A stretch of DNA of 64,000 nucleotides, taken from positions 62,001 through 126,000 of the forward strand of contig CABZCZ010000001.1 in the NCBI GenBank assembly GCA_902524385.1. The letters run 5' to 3'. The position numbers were made by a program, and so were the translations under genes. The stretch comes from an uncultured Alphaproteobacteria bacterium. GTDB lineage: Bacteria > Pseudomonadota > Alphaproteobacteria > HIMB59 > GCA-002718135. Below are positions 22,319-31,905 of this stretch, piece after piece (positions within the stretch are counted from its first letter, which is position 1; each line of letters opens with the position of its first letter). The notes beneath the pieces were generated by a model. The model ran no database searches, was not told the DNA's origin, and worked only from the letters and a program-made list of their open reading frames with translations.

Positions 22319-23698
22319 GTGGATAAAAAAAAGATTTTCATTTGTGGGATAAGCACTGAATGTTGTTCTTACTCCACTTTAATACAAGATGAATACGATT
22401 TTGAAATTTTGAGGGGTAATAAACTTTTAAAATATATAAATTTTAATTTTTCAAAATATAAGAATATTACTTTTATACCTAGTAAATTTTATCGTAGTTT
22501 ACCAGGTGGACCAGTAGATAAAAATTTTTTTTTAAAAACCATTGAAAATATTTCAAATGATTTAAAAAAACATACATTAATAGACGGTATTATATTTTTA
22601 ATGCATGGAGCAATGTATGTTAAAGGAATAAACGATCCTGAAGGTTTTTTTATAAAAAAAATTCGTTCTAAGGTTTCTAAAAGATGTAAATTATCATTAT
22701 CTTATGATCTTCACGGTCAAATGACTGATTCTATTATAAAAAATATTAATTATTTTGCAGCTTATAAAACTGCGCCCCATATTGATGTTAAGCAAACTTA
22801 TTCTAGAGCAATTAAAATGTTAATAGATGGAATATTAAATAATAAAAAAAATCATATTATTTGGGAAAAAATACCAGTTTTAGTTTCAGGTGAAATGTCA
22901 TCAACAATAGTTAAGCCATGTAAAAAAATTTATAAAAATCTTAATATTTTCAATAAGTTGAAAGGAATTAATGATTGTAATTTACTAATTGGATATGTTT
23001 GGGCTGATACTAAAAGAGCAACAGCTTCAGCAATAGTAAATTGTACTGATGCTAATATTGGTAAAAGAATTTGTAAGAAAATAGCACTAAGTTATTGGAA
23101 TAATAGGTTCAAGTTAGTTTATGATATGCAATCATATAAGTTAAATAAAATTTTTCATGTAGTTAATAAAAATAAATTTACAATTTTAGCCGACAGTGGA
23201 GACAATCCTACAGCTGGAGGAGTAGGAAGCAGAATTGATGTATTAGAGCACGTATTCAAAAAAAAGATTGAGAATACACTATTTGCAGGAATTTTTAATG
23301 AAGAAATTTTTAGAGAGTTAAAAAATAAAAAAAACAAAGTTGTCATAAAAGATATTATCTCAAAAAAGAAAATTACTATTGTGATTGATAAATTTTATCT
23401 AAAAAATGATAATGCAATTGTAAGCTCAAATAATAATACAATAATCTTTACAAAATATAGAAAACCTTTTCATTATTTAAGTGATTTTAAGGAATTAAAT
23501 ATAAATATAAAAAAATATAAAATATTAGTTGTAAAATCAGGATATCTTTCACCAGAACTTAAAAAACTTAAAGCTGATAATTTTATGATTTTAACAGATG
23601 GATTTGTTACCCAAGATTTTAAAAGAATTAAAAATTTATTTAGGGAAAAGCCTATTTATCCTTTCCAAAAAAACTTTAGATACAATATAGCTATTTAA
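22319..23698 (+). CDS. M81 family metallopeptidase (MlrC-like), GTG start
   Basis: ICGISTECCSYSTL, LSYDLHGQMTDSIIKNINYFAAYKTAPHIDVKQTYSRA, DSGDNPTAGGVG. Confidence 0.88.
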   Translation: MDKKKIFICGISTECCSYSTLIQDEYDFEILRGNKLLKYINFNFSKYKNITFIPSKFYRSLPGGPVDKNFFLKTIENISNDLKKHTLIDGIIFLMHGAMYVKGINDPEGFFIKKIRSKVSKRCKLSLSYDLHGQMTDSIIKNINYFAAYKTAPHIDVKQTYSRAIKMLIDGILNNKKNHIIWEKIPVLVSGEMSSTIVKPCKKIYKNLNIFNKLKGINDCNLLIGYVWADTKRATASAIVNCTDANIGKRICKKIALSYWNNRFKLVYDMQSYKLNKIFHVVNKNKFTILADSGDNPTAGGVGSRIDVLEHVFKKKIENTLFAGIFNEEIFRELKNKKNKVVIKDIISKKKITIVIDKFYLKNDNAIVSSNNNTIIFTKYRKPFHYLSDFKELNINIKKYKILVVKSGYLSPELKKLKADNFMILTDGFVTQDFKRIKNLFREKPIYPFQKNFRYNIAI

Positions 23699-25087
23699 TT
23701 AAGTGCCACAAAATGTTTCAAAAACTTTTTCACTCTCTAGAGGAGGGGTAATATATTTTCTATTTTCTATTTTCCCGTAAGGATTTTTTATTATTTTTTC
23801 GAATTCATATAATTGACTGTAATTGCTACTATATACTTCATTAATTATTTGATTAATAATATGATTTCTAGGAATAATTGTAGGATTTACATTTTTAAAT
23901 TTTATTAATTTATTTTTTATATATTTTTCTTTCCAATTTTTAAAAATATTTTTATCAAGAGTATTATTTTCTAAATCTAAAAATGTATTTGTGTAATCAA
24001 GTTTATACATATGCATCAAATCTAAAAATTCTTTAATAATTTCTTCATTATTATAATTTGTATCTAAATTTAATTTCATAGACATCATTTTTAACCAAGA
24101 TTGGTCAAAGATTTTTTTATATTTATTTAATATATCTTCAATTTTTTTAATTGCTGTTCTTTCATTTGTATCAATTAAATGAAGAAAAGTTTCGGCAAAT
24201 CTTGCTAAATTCCATAACGTTATTTTCGATTGATTTTCAAATGAATATCTCCCCATTTTATCAATTGAACTGAATACTTTTCTTGGATTATATTCATCCA
24301 GATATGCTGCTGGACCATAATCTATAGTTTCACCTGATAAAGACATGTTATCAGTATTCATAACACCATGAATAAAACCAACCCTCATCCAACTTATGAC
24401 CAACTTAATTTGCAAATCACAAATTGTTTTATAAAATTTTAAGTATTTATCATTATTATTATCTATTTCAGGATACAACCTTGATATTGTATAAGATATA
24501 AAATTTTGAAATTCTTTTCTATTTTTTAAAAGACTTCCAAACTGAAAAGTACCAACTCTAATGTGTGATTTCGCTACTCTAATTAAAATTGCACCTGGCT
24601 CTAATCTATCACGCAATACATTTTCACCTGTAGTAATAACCGCAAGTGCTCTGGTTGATGATATACCAAGATTATGCATTGCTTCACTCAATATATATTC
24701 CCTTATCATCGGTCCTAAAGTAGCTTTTCCATCTCCATTTCTAGAGTAGGGTGTTTGACCTGAGCCTTTTAACTGTATATCTACTCTTTGTTTATTATTA
24801 GTAATATGTTCACCAATAATTACAGCTCTACCATCGCCTAAAATTGTAAAAGTTCCAAATTGATGTCCAGCATAAGCTTGAGAAAAGTAATTTTTATCTA
24901 ATTTGTATTTCCCCAAAAGAATATTACACTTTTCATCGTCATCATATTTACTAAAATCTAAATTTAACTCTCTCGCAAGATCATTATTAAATAAAACTAA
25001 TTTTTTATTAATAAAATTTTCAGGATTAACTTTACTGTAAAAAATACTAGGTAATTTCGTATAACTATCTTGAAAATTCCAAACCAT
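23699..25087 (-). CDS. selO: Protein adenylyltransferase SelO (YdiU/UPF0061 family)
   Basis: YAGHQFGTFTILGDGRAVIIGE, LKGSGQTPYSRNGDGKATLGPMIREYILSEAMHNLGI, GVMNTDNMSLSGETIDYGP; C-terminal FCGT. Confidence 0.95.
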   Translation of the reverse strand: MVWNFQDSYTKLPSIFYSKVNPENFINKKLVLFNNDLARELNLDFSKYDDDEKCNILLGKYKLDKNYFSQAYAGHQFGTFTILGDGRAVIIGEHITNNKQRVDIQLKGSGQTPYSRNGDGKATLGPMIREYILSEAMHNLGISSTRALAVITTGENVLRDRLEPGAILIRVAKSHIRVGTFQFGSLLKNRKEFQNFISYTISRLYPEIDNNNDKYLKFYKTICDLQIKLVISWMRVGFIHGVMNTDNMSLSGETIDYGPAAYLDEYNPRKVFSSIDKMGRYSFENQSKITLWNLARFAETFLHLIDTNERTAIKKIEDILNKYKKIFDQSWLKMMSMKLNLDTNYNNEEIIKEFLDLMHMYKLDYTNTFLDLENNTLDKNIFKNWKEKYIKNKLIKFKNVNPTIIPRNHIINQIINEVYSSNYSQLYEFEKIIKNPYGKIENRKYITPPLESEKVFETFCGT

Positions 25088-25157
25088 TTTGAATAAATAT
25101 ATATAAATTTTTTAAATTTAACATCTTCAACTTTAGTATATAAGTATTAAGTCAGCA

Positions 25158-25940
25158 ATGAATACTATAATTGATATAGTTAATCAGTCAAAACATCCAA
25201 TAGAAAGCGATGAATATATTCAATATTGCAACGATGAAATTAAAAAAAATTCTATACTAATATTAAATGATTTTTTAACAAATGAATGCTTAAGTGAATT
25301 AATTACTGAAGCACATGGATTACAAGATCAAGCTTTCTATTGTTCTCAAAATCATACTATCTTACTTAACAAACAAGATAAATTAAGTGACTTGAATGAT
25401 CCTTTAAATAGAGAGGTCGTAAGTGATAAAGGTTGTGTTCCTCATGATTTGTTAAATCAGCAATCAAAATTAAATATTTTATATCAATCAAACATTTTTA
25501 AAAATTTTTTAAAAGGTGTCTTTAATTTAAAAGATATTTACCAATACAGTGATAGCTTATCTTCCATAAATTATAATTATTATCAAAAATCACAACAGCT
25601 AGGATGGCATTTTGATAATGCATCATTTGCTATTACTTTAATGATACAATCATCTGATAAAGGTGGTGAATTTGAATATATTAGTAAAGGAAGAAATTTT
25701 TCAGAAAACTATATCGATAAATCATATATTAAAAAAATTTTAGATAGAAAAATTTTACCTCAAAAAGCAGATGTTGATGCCGGTACTCTTATATTGTTTT
25801 ATGGCAGAAACTATTTGCATCGTGTAACACCAGTAGAGTCAAAAAAACCAAGAATATTAGTAACATTAAATTATAATGAAGAAGAGGGCACTAAGCTTTC
25901 AGAAAACGCAAGGCTAATATTTTTTGGACGAATAAATTAA
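25158..25940 (+). CDS. 2OG-Fe(II) oxygenase (HalD/ArpA-like)
   Basis: LGWHFDNASFAITLMIQSSDKGGEFEY (HxD), ADVDAGTLILFYGRNYLHRVTPVESKKPRILVTLNY. Confidence 0.75.
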   Translation: MNTIIDIVNQSKHPIESDEYIQYCNDEIKKNSILILNDFLTNECLSELITEAHGLQDQAFYCSQNHTILLNKQDKLSDLNDPLNREVVSDKGCVPHDLLNQQSKLNILYQSNIFKNFLKGVFNLKDIYQYSDSLSSINYNYYQKSQQLGWHFDNASFAITLMIQSSDKGGEFEYISKGRNFSENYIDKSYIKKILDRKILPQKADVDAGTLILFYGRNYLHRVTPVESKKPRILVTLNYNEEEGTKLSENARLIFFGRIN

Positions 25941-26731
25941 TTGTGATTGTAAAAAAATATTTGTTTTCCATTTACTTGATAATTATTTATTAATTTTTTT
26001 GCTTCATCGGATGTAATCCAATCAATATATTTTTTAGCTGTTTTAATATTTAAATCATTATTAATCTTATTACTTACTAAAATAATTCCATATTGATTAA
26101 ATAATGGAGGTAAATTTTCACAAACAATTTTTAGATTTTCTTTTTTATTGAAAGCTATCCATGTGCTGCGATCACTAAGAGTGTAAGCTTTTTTTTGGTT
26201 AGCTATTAATAAGGTTGACCCCATTCCCTGACCAACACTGAGATACCAATTTTCTTTTAAAGGTATATTTGTATTTGATACCTCCCAAAGTTCTTTTTCT
26301 TTTTTATGTGTTCCACTTTCATCACCTCTAGATATAAATAATGATTTTGATTCTTTTATTTGAATCATTTTATTTTCAATCGATGAGCATTTTTTTTTAT
26401 CATTTTTTGGTCCAATCAAGACAAAATCATTGTACATCAAATCATGTCTTAAGATTCCATATCCATTACTCATAAACTCTAACTCTGACTTTTTATGATG
26501 TACTAATAAAATTTCAACATTTCCATCCATTGCAACTTTAATTGCCTGCCCTGTTCCAAGAGATAAAGCTCTAACTTTTATCTTATATTTATTTTCAAAT
26601 TCTTTATTTATATATTCTAATAAACCTGTATCATGTGTAGAAGTTGTGCTTGCTATGGTTATATATTTATTATCAGCCAGAGCACTATTAATTATAAATG
26701 TTAAAATAATTACGAATAAAACTCTAATCAT
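25937..26731 (-). CDS. tupA: Tungstate ABC transporter substrate-binding protein-like (TupA)
   Basis: Signal peptide; IASTTSTHDTGLLEYI, LSLGTGQAIKVAMDGNVEILLVHH, YNDFVLIGP, ISRGDESGTHKKE. Confidence 0.8.
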   Translation of the reverse strand: MIRVLFVIILTFIINSALADNKYITIASTTSTHDTGLLEYINKEFENKYKIKVRALSLGTGQAIKVAMDGNVEILLVHHKKSELEFMSNGYGILRHDLMYNDFVLIGPKNDKKKCSSIENKMIQIKESKSLFISRGDESGTHKKEKELWEVSNTNIPLKENWYLSVGQGMGSTLLIANQKKAYTLSDRSTWIAFNKKENLKIVCENLPPLFNQYGIILVSNKINNDLNIKTAKKYIDWITSDEAKKLINNYQVNGKQIFFYNHN

Positions 26732-26791
26732 AAAACTTGATACATCATATAATACTTACTAAATATATTTATATATATTGAAAGGATAGTT

Positions 26792-26983
26792 ATGAAAATA
26801 ATTAAAGTTTTAGAAAAAACTGATTTAGTAATAGTCGATTTAGAAGTAAATTTAGGTAAAGAAAAAAGGACTGGTTTAACTTTATGCGTTAAATATAATG
26901 ATGAATATTATCCATTAAGCACAGCACATGATGGAAGGCCAATATTAATGAATAAAGAAAATGTAATTAAAAAACTAAATTAA
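26792..26983 (+). CDS. Small hypothetical protein (63 aa)
   Basis: ORF preceded by AAAGGATAG Shine-Dalgarno-like sequence. Confidence 0.55.
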   Translation: MKIIKVLEKTDLVIVDLEVNLGKEKRTGLTLCVKYNDEYYPLSTAHDGRPILMNKENVIKKLN

Positions 26984-27314
26984 AATACTTAATTAATTTT
27001 ATAAATATGACGTAAGTTAAACTTGTACTTAGAACAGACACTAGGATAGAAAAACTAAAATTATATTTAAATTTTAACATTATCGGCAAAACTATAAAAA
27101 AAACAATAGAAGGTATAGTCATTACAATAGTGTTTAATGACAAATTAACCACCTTCTGTATATCTCTTGTATCATAAAATAACCAAATTAATGCGAGTAA
27201 AGAGGTTAGTGGCACAGATAAAATTATAGCTGCAACTAATGTATATTTTTTAGCTATTTCGGATACTAAAACAATAATTAAAGCGCTTAATACAGTTTTG
27301 ACTACTAAATACAT
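26967..27314 (-). CDS. DUF3147-like integral membrane protein
   Basis: Four predicted TM segments; KYTLVAAIILSVPLTSLLALIWLFYDTRD. Confidence 0.7.
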   Translation of the reverse strand: MYLVVKTVLSALIIVLVSEIAKKYTLVAAIILSVPLTSLLALIWLFYDTRDIQKVVNLSLNTIVMTIPSIVFFIVLPIMLKFKYNFSFSILVSVLSTSLTYVIFIKLIKYFNLVF

Positions 27315-27593
27315 ATCAATGAAATAATAATAAAAAAAGAATTTTAAAGTATTGCAAATACTTTTTTTTAAATATTAAAAATTAAAATTAGTTAAAAATA
27401 AGATTTTGTATAATTTTATACACTGAGTATAAATATGTATATTGCTTACATAATAAATCTTATTTATCGATATTATATTTACGCCTAAAGTAATAAATAA
27501 AGTAAAATTATTATAAAAATGGACCATTAAATTTTTATTATTACTACTATTAATACTTGAAAAATACTTATTATTTATGATACGATATTTGAT

Positions 27594-28838
27594 ATGTATA
27601 AAATTATCCATTGTAAAAGAGCTATATTTGGTGATGGAAAAGAATCAAAAGGAGAATACTCAGTTTTAATTAAAAATAATAAAATTGAAGAACTTGGTGA
27701 TAGAGGAAGTATAGAATTACCTCCAGATACTGAAGTATTAGATCTTAAAGATTATTATTTATTACCAGGTCTAGTTGATGCTCATATGCATTTTTTTGGA
27801 GTCCCTAGTGATCAACTTCACTTACTTGCAACAGAAGATGAATCATACAGAGTATTAAGAGCTGCAGGTGAAGCAAAAAAAATGCTCGATTGTGGAATAA
27901 CAGCAGCAAGTTGTAAAGGCTCAAGTGTAACTCCAAATTTACGCAGAGCGATAAATGAAGGTCATGTTCCAGGACCAAGATTAGTTGCTGCTGGTGAATT
28001 TATATGTTCAACAGGAGGCACATGGGACCATATGACATTTCCATTAGATTGGGCAAAAGATACAGGCATGCTTGCAGATGGTATTGAAGGTGTGAGAGAA
28101 GCAGTAAGAAAAAGAGTTAGATCTGGGTCAAATATTATTAAAGTTGGAATGTCAAAAGGTGGTGTAGAAGATAAATATCATCCTTGGGGTGATAATCCTT
28201 GGAATGAAGTTTCATCTTATAGCTTAGAAGAAATAAAAGCACTTGTTCATGAAGCACATTTAAATAAATTAAAAGTTAGTGGTCATTGTATTGGAGATGA
28301 AGCTGTTAGATATGCTTTAGACGGAGGCATTGATGTAATTGAACATGGTTATGCTATAAGTGAAGCAACACGACAAAGACTTGTTGATGAAAATGCTATG
28401 GTAGTTACTACTATTTCACAATTACATTTTCATAATGAGGCTGCTGAACCATATCATTATCATGATTACATGAAAGATATTTTCCATACACATATTCAAC
28501 AAATGAAAATTGATTTTGAAAAGAGTTTAAAACTTGGTGTTAGATACGCTTTAGGTACTGATTTAGTCGGATATCCAACCCATCCACCTGATGCAGCAGC
28601 AAAAGAATTTGAAATGGTTGTAGATTGGGGGATGACAAATACTGAAGCTATAGTCGCAGGAACAAAAATTAGTGCAGAAGCATTAAGCTTAGAAAAAGAA
28701 ATCGGAACATTAGAAAAAGGTAAATTAGCAGATATTATTGCTGTCAAGGATGATCCATTAAACAATATTAAAACATTGCAAGATGTTAAGTTTGTTTTGT
28801 TCGATGGTGATGTTGTTATTGATAAGATTAATCAATAA
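27594..28838 (+). CDS. Metal-dependent amidohydrolase family protein
   Basis: LLPGLVDAHMHFFG, KVSGHCIGDEAVRYAL, GIDVIEHGY, ALGTDLVGYPTHPPDAAAKEFEMVVDWGMTNTEAIVAGT. Confidence 0.92.
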   Translation: MYKIIHCKRAIFGDGKESKGEYSVLIKNNKIEELGDRGSIELPPDTEVLDLKDYYLLPGLVDAHMHFFGVPSDQLHLLATEDESYRVLRAAGEAKKMLDCGITAASCKGSSVTPNLRRAINEGHVPGPRLVAAGEFICSTGGTWDHMTFPLDWAKDTGMLADGIEGVREAVRKRVRSGSNIIKVGMSKGGVEDKYHPWGDNPWNEVSSYSLEEIKALVHEAHLNKLKVSGHCIGDEAVRYALDGGIDVIEHGYAISEATRQRLVDENAMVVTTISQLHFHNEAAEPYHYHDYMKDIFHTHIQQMKIDFEKSLKLGVRYALGTDLVGYPTHPPDAAAKEFEMVVDWGMTNTEAIVAGTKISAEALSLEKEIGTLEKGKLADIIAVKDDPLNNIKTLQDVKFVLFDGDVVIDKINQ

Positions 28839-28841
28839 ACA

Positions 28842-29603
28842 ATGAAAGACTCAATAATTGAAATCAAGAATTTAAATATTGAATTTTCTTCTGAAAATCA
28901 AAAAGTAGTTGCTCTAGAAAAAATTAATTTAGATATTAATAAAAATGAATTTATCTGTATTATGGGTGTATCAGGTTGTGGAAAAACTACTTTATTAAAT
29001 GCTCTCGCAGGTTTTATTCAACCAACAAATGGTAAAATTTTGCTTAAAGATAATGAAATTCAAGGCCCAGGTCCAGATAGAGCTGTAGTTTTCCAAGATG
29101 ATGCAGTTTTTCCCTGGTTAAGTGTTGAAGATAATATTGCATACAGTCATAAAATTAAATCTAAGTACGGTGATAAAGAGAAAGAATTAGTAAATAATTA
29201 TATTAATTTAGTTGGTTTGGAAGATTTTAAAAAAGCTTGGCCAAGACAACTTTCTGGTGGAATGAGAAAAAGGGTTGATCTTGCAAGAGCTTTCTCTGCT
29301 GAACCTGAGCTATTATTAATGGACGAACCTTTTGGCGCTCTTGATATTATGACTAAAGAAAAACTTCAGGAAGAACTAAGAAAATTTTGGGTAGAAAGAC
29401 CTAGAACAATTGTTTTCATAACACACGATGTTGAAGAGGCAGTTTTTTTAGGAGATAAAGTTATAGTCATGACACCAAGACCAGGAAAAATAGATTTAAT
29501 TATAGAACCAAATCTTTCAAAAAATAGAGACATGTCTATTAAGTCTGATTCAGTATTTTTTGATAATGTAAAAAAAATAAGACAAAGAATTAAGGATCAT
29601 TAA
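28842..29603 (+). CDS. ABC transporter ATP-binding protein (nitrate/taurine type)
   Basis: MGVSGCGKTTLLNALAGF, QLSGGMRKRVDLARAF, LLMDEPFGALD. Confidence 0.95.
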   Translation: MKDSIIEIKNLNIEFSSENQKVVALEKINLDINKNEFICIMGVSGCGKTTLLNALAGFIQPTNGKILLKDNEIQGPGPDRAVVFQDDAVFPWLSVEDNIAYSHKIKSKYGDKEKELVNNYINLVGLEDFKKAWPRQLSGGMRKRVDLARAFSAEPELLLMDEPFGALDIMTKEKLQEELRKFWVERPRTIVFITHDVEEAVFLGDKVIVMTPRPGKIDLIIEPNLSKNRDMSIKSDSVFFDNVKKIRQRIKDH

Positions 29604-30359
29604 GTGAAGTTCAACCATAAATATTTGAGTCTTTTAACAATTATAATTATCTTTTCTATATGGTTTGGTATTACCGGTGATGGTTTTGCACTTGTTAGAA
29701 AATTTATTTTTCCTTCACCAAGGCAGGTGTTTGAAGCTATTTTAAGAATTAGTGATATAATACCTCTAGATATACTTTATACATTATCAAGATTAATAGT
29801 TGGTTTTTTTCTTGGTTCAGTTTTAGGTGTTACATTAGGTTTGTTAATGTCATATAGTAAAATTATTAACTCTATTTTTGATCCTATTGTTGAGAGTATT
29901 AGACCTGTTCCAGTAATAGCTATGATACCTTTTTTAATTATGTGGTTTGGTATTGGTGAAATTGGAAAATTAGTTTTAATTACTTTAGGAGTTTTTGCTA
30001 TAATTGTAGTGAGTACATTAGAAGCAGTTAAAAATGTACCAAAAATATATGTTAGAGCAGCAAAAACTCTTGGTGCTAATGACAATCAAATTTTTAGATC
30101 AATAATAATACCAGGTATGATTCCTGGTATAGTTGGTCCTTTAAGAGTAGCGACTGCTCTTTCCTTTACTTTGGTAGTAGCTGCAGAATTTATGGGGGCG
30201 CAACAAGGTGTTGGATATAGAATAATGGAAGCTAGAAGATTATTTGTTACGGATGTAATACTTTTAAATGTTATTATTATTACCATTTTAGCTGGAATTG
30301 CTGATAGATTAGTAAGATATATAACTGATTACTTAACAAGATGGTCAGAAAGAAAGTGA
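29604..30359 (+). CDS. ABC transporter permease (nitrate/taurine type), GTG start
   Basis: Multi-TM; VRAAKTLGANDNQIFRSIIIPGMIPGIVGPLRVATALSFTLVVAAEFMGAQQGVGYRI (EAA loop). Confidence 0.93.
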   Translation: MKFNHKYLSLLTIIIIFSIWFGITGDGFALVRKFIFPSPRQVFEAILRISDIIPLDILYTLSRLIVGFFLGSVLGVTLGLLMSYSKIINSIFDPIVESIRPVPVIAMIPFLIMWFGIGEIGKLVLITLGVFAIIVVSTLEAVKNVPKIYVRAAKTLGANDNQIFRSIIIPGMIPGIVGPLRVATALSFTLVVAAEFMGAQQGVGYRIMEARRLFVTDVILLNVIIITILAGIADRLVRYITDYLTRWSERK

Positions 30360-30366
30360 GATAAAG

Positions 30367-31122
30367 ATGAAAAAAATTTTATTAGTTGGTGAATCTTGGG
30401 TTTCTAATTCAACTCATTTTAAGGGATTTGATTCATTTCAAACAACATTTTATGAATTAGGAGCAAATAATTTTGTAAAAGCATTAAAGGATAATTTCGA
30501 AATAAATTACATGCCATCTCATGTTGCATCAACTGATTTTCCCTCTGATCTAAAAAGTTTAAAAGAATACGACTGTGTTATTTTAAGTGATATTGGTGCA
30601 AATACACTACTTTTACATCCTGATGTATTTGTTAAAGGTCAAAAATTTCCTAATAGACTTAATTTAATTGAAGATTATGTGTTAGATGGTGGAAATTTTG
30701 CTATGTTTGGAGGTTATTTTAGTTTTCAAGGTATTAATGGTGCTGCTAGATTTAAAAATACTCCAGTTGAAAGAATATTACCAATAAATATTTACCCTTA
30801 TGATGACAGATTAGAGGCTCCAGAAGGTTCGTTTCCTTCAGTTATAAATGATCATGAAATTCTAAATGGTATAACAAATGATTGGCCATATTTGCTTGGA
30901 TGTAATGAGGTTATTTTAAAAAATAATGATAATATAACCCCAATACTAAACATTAAAATAGATAAAAAAGATTATCCATTATTAGTATTATCAACAGAAT
31001 TTAAAGGAAAGACAGCTGTATGGACTTCTGATGTAGGACCGCATTGGTTACCAAATGACTTTGTAAATTGGAAAGGTTACAAAATATTATGGAACAACCT
31101 ATTTAATTGGTTGACAAATTAA
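30367..31122 (+). CDS. Putative glutamine amidotransferase-like protein (DUF1355-type)
   Basis: LLVGESWVSNSTHFKGFDSF, GGNFAMFGGYFSFQGINGAARFKNTPVERILP, WTSDVGPHWLP. Confidence 0.8.
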   Translation: MKKILLVGESWVSNSTHFKGFDSFQTTFYELGANNFVKALKDNFEINYMPSHVASTDFPSDLKSLKEYDCVILSDIGANTLLLHPDVFVKGQKFPNRLNLIEDYVLDGGNFAMFGGYFSFQGINGAARFKNTPVERILPINIYPYDDRLEAPEGSFPSVINDHEILNGITNDWPYLLGCNEVILKNNDNITPILNIKIDKKDYPLLVLSTEFKGKTAVWTSDVGPHWLPNDFVNWKGYKILWNNLFNWLTN

Positions 31123-31203
31123 TTAACTTATTACGAAATAAAATATAGGAATAATTATGAGTCTATTATTTATTTTATTATCTCTAATATTAATACCTTC
31201 TAA

Positions 31204-31905
31204 ATGAATTTTGATTTTAAAAAACTTTTTTCAAATTTCAAAATTATTGATTTAAGCCACACGCTAGAGGAGGGTATACCAAGTTTCCCAACTCATACAA
31301 AGTATTATCATCTTGACGCTAATCAAATAAATGATCCTGCGCACATGAGTCAAATATTGATGCATGAACACAATGGTACACATGTAGATGCACCAGCTCA
31401 TTATATTAAAACTGGTCCTAAAAATAAACATTTTGTTGAATATGTGAACCCTATTCACCTTATTGGAAGTGCAGTTCATATTAATTTGAATAAATACAAA
31501 AAAAAATTAGTTACTTTACCTATAATAAAGGAATGGGAAAAAAAGAACTTTTTTATCAAAAAGAATGATATTGTGATCTTCAATTTTGGATGGCATAAAA
31601 AATGGAAAATTGGCTCGAAAGGTAAAGAATACATTAAAAATTGGCCAGGACTTGATAAATTATCTTCAGAATATTTATTAAAAAAAAAAATTATTGCTGT
31701 TGGTACAGATACTTTAGGGTTAGATTGTAGCGGAAGTATCAATATACCTGCACATACAACCTTCTTGATTAATAACATTTTGATTATGGAAAATTTAAAT
31801 AATTTAGATGTTTTACCATCAAGATTCAATTTTATCGCTATACCACTTAAAATTAAAAAAGGAACAGCTTCACCAATAAGAGCTTTAGCCTTTATTGATA
31901 AATAA
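31204..31905 (+). CDS. Cyclase family protein (kynurenine formamidase-like)
   Basis: IIDLSHTLEEGIPSFPTHTKYY, HEHNGTHVDAPAHY, VGTDTLGLDCSGSINIPAHTTFL. Confidence 0.9.
   Translation: MNFDFKKLFSNFKIIDLSHTLEEGIPSFPTHTKYYHLDANQINDPAHMSQILMHEHNGTHVDAPAHYIKTGPKNKHFVEYVNPIHLIGSAVHINLNKYKKKLVTLPIIKEWEKKNFFIKKNDIVIFNFGWHKKWKIGSKGKEYIKNWPGLDKLSSEYLLKKKIIAVGTDTLGLDCSGSINIPAHTTFLINNILIMENLNNLDVLPSRFNFIAIPLKIKKGTASPIRALAFIDK

Noticed and set aside
23701-23715. Another GTGCCACA near the selO stop, resembling the TGTGGCAC elements
   Set aside because: It encodes the SelO C-terminal Cys-Gly-Thr-stop and lacks the partner inverted repeat; best explained by coding constraint.
27375-27611. Minus ORF of 78 aa upstream of the amidohydrolase
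   Set aside because: Low-complexity AT-rich intergenic sequence, overlaps the amidohydrolase start, no motif; probably not a gene.
28496-31829. Minus ORFs at 28496, 29777, 30086, 31264, 31476
   Set aside because: Antisense to the amidohydrolase, permease and cyclase genes, no motif support.
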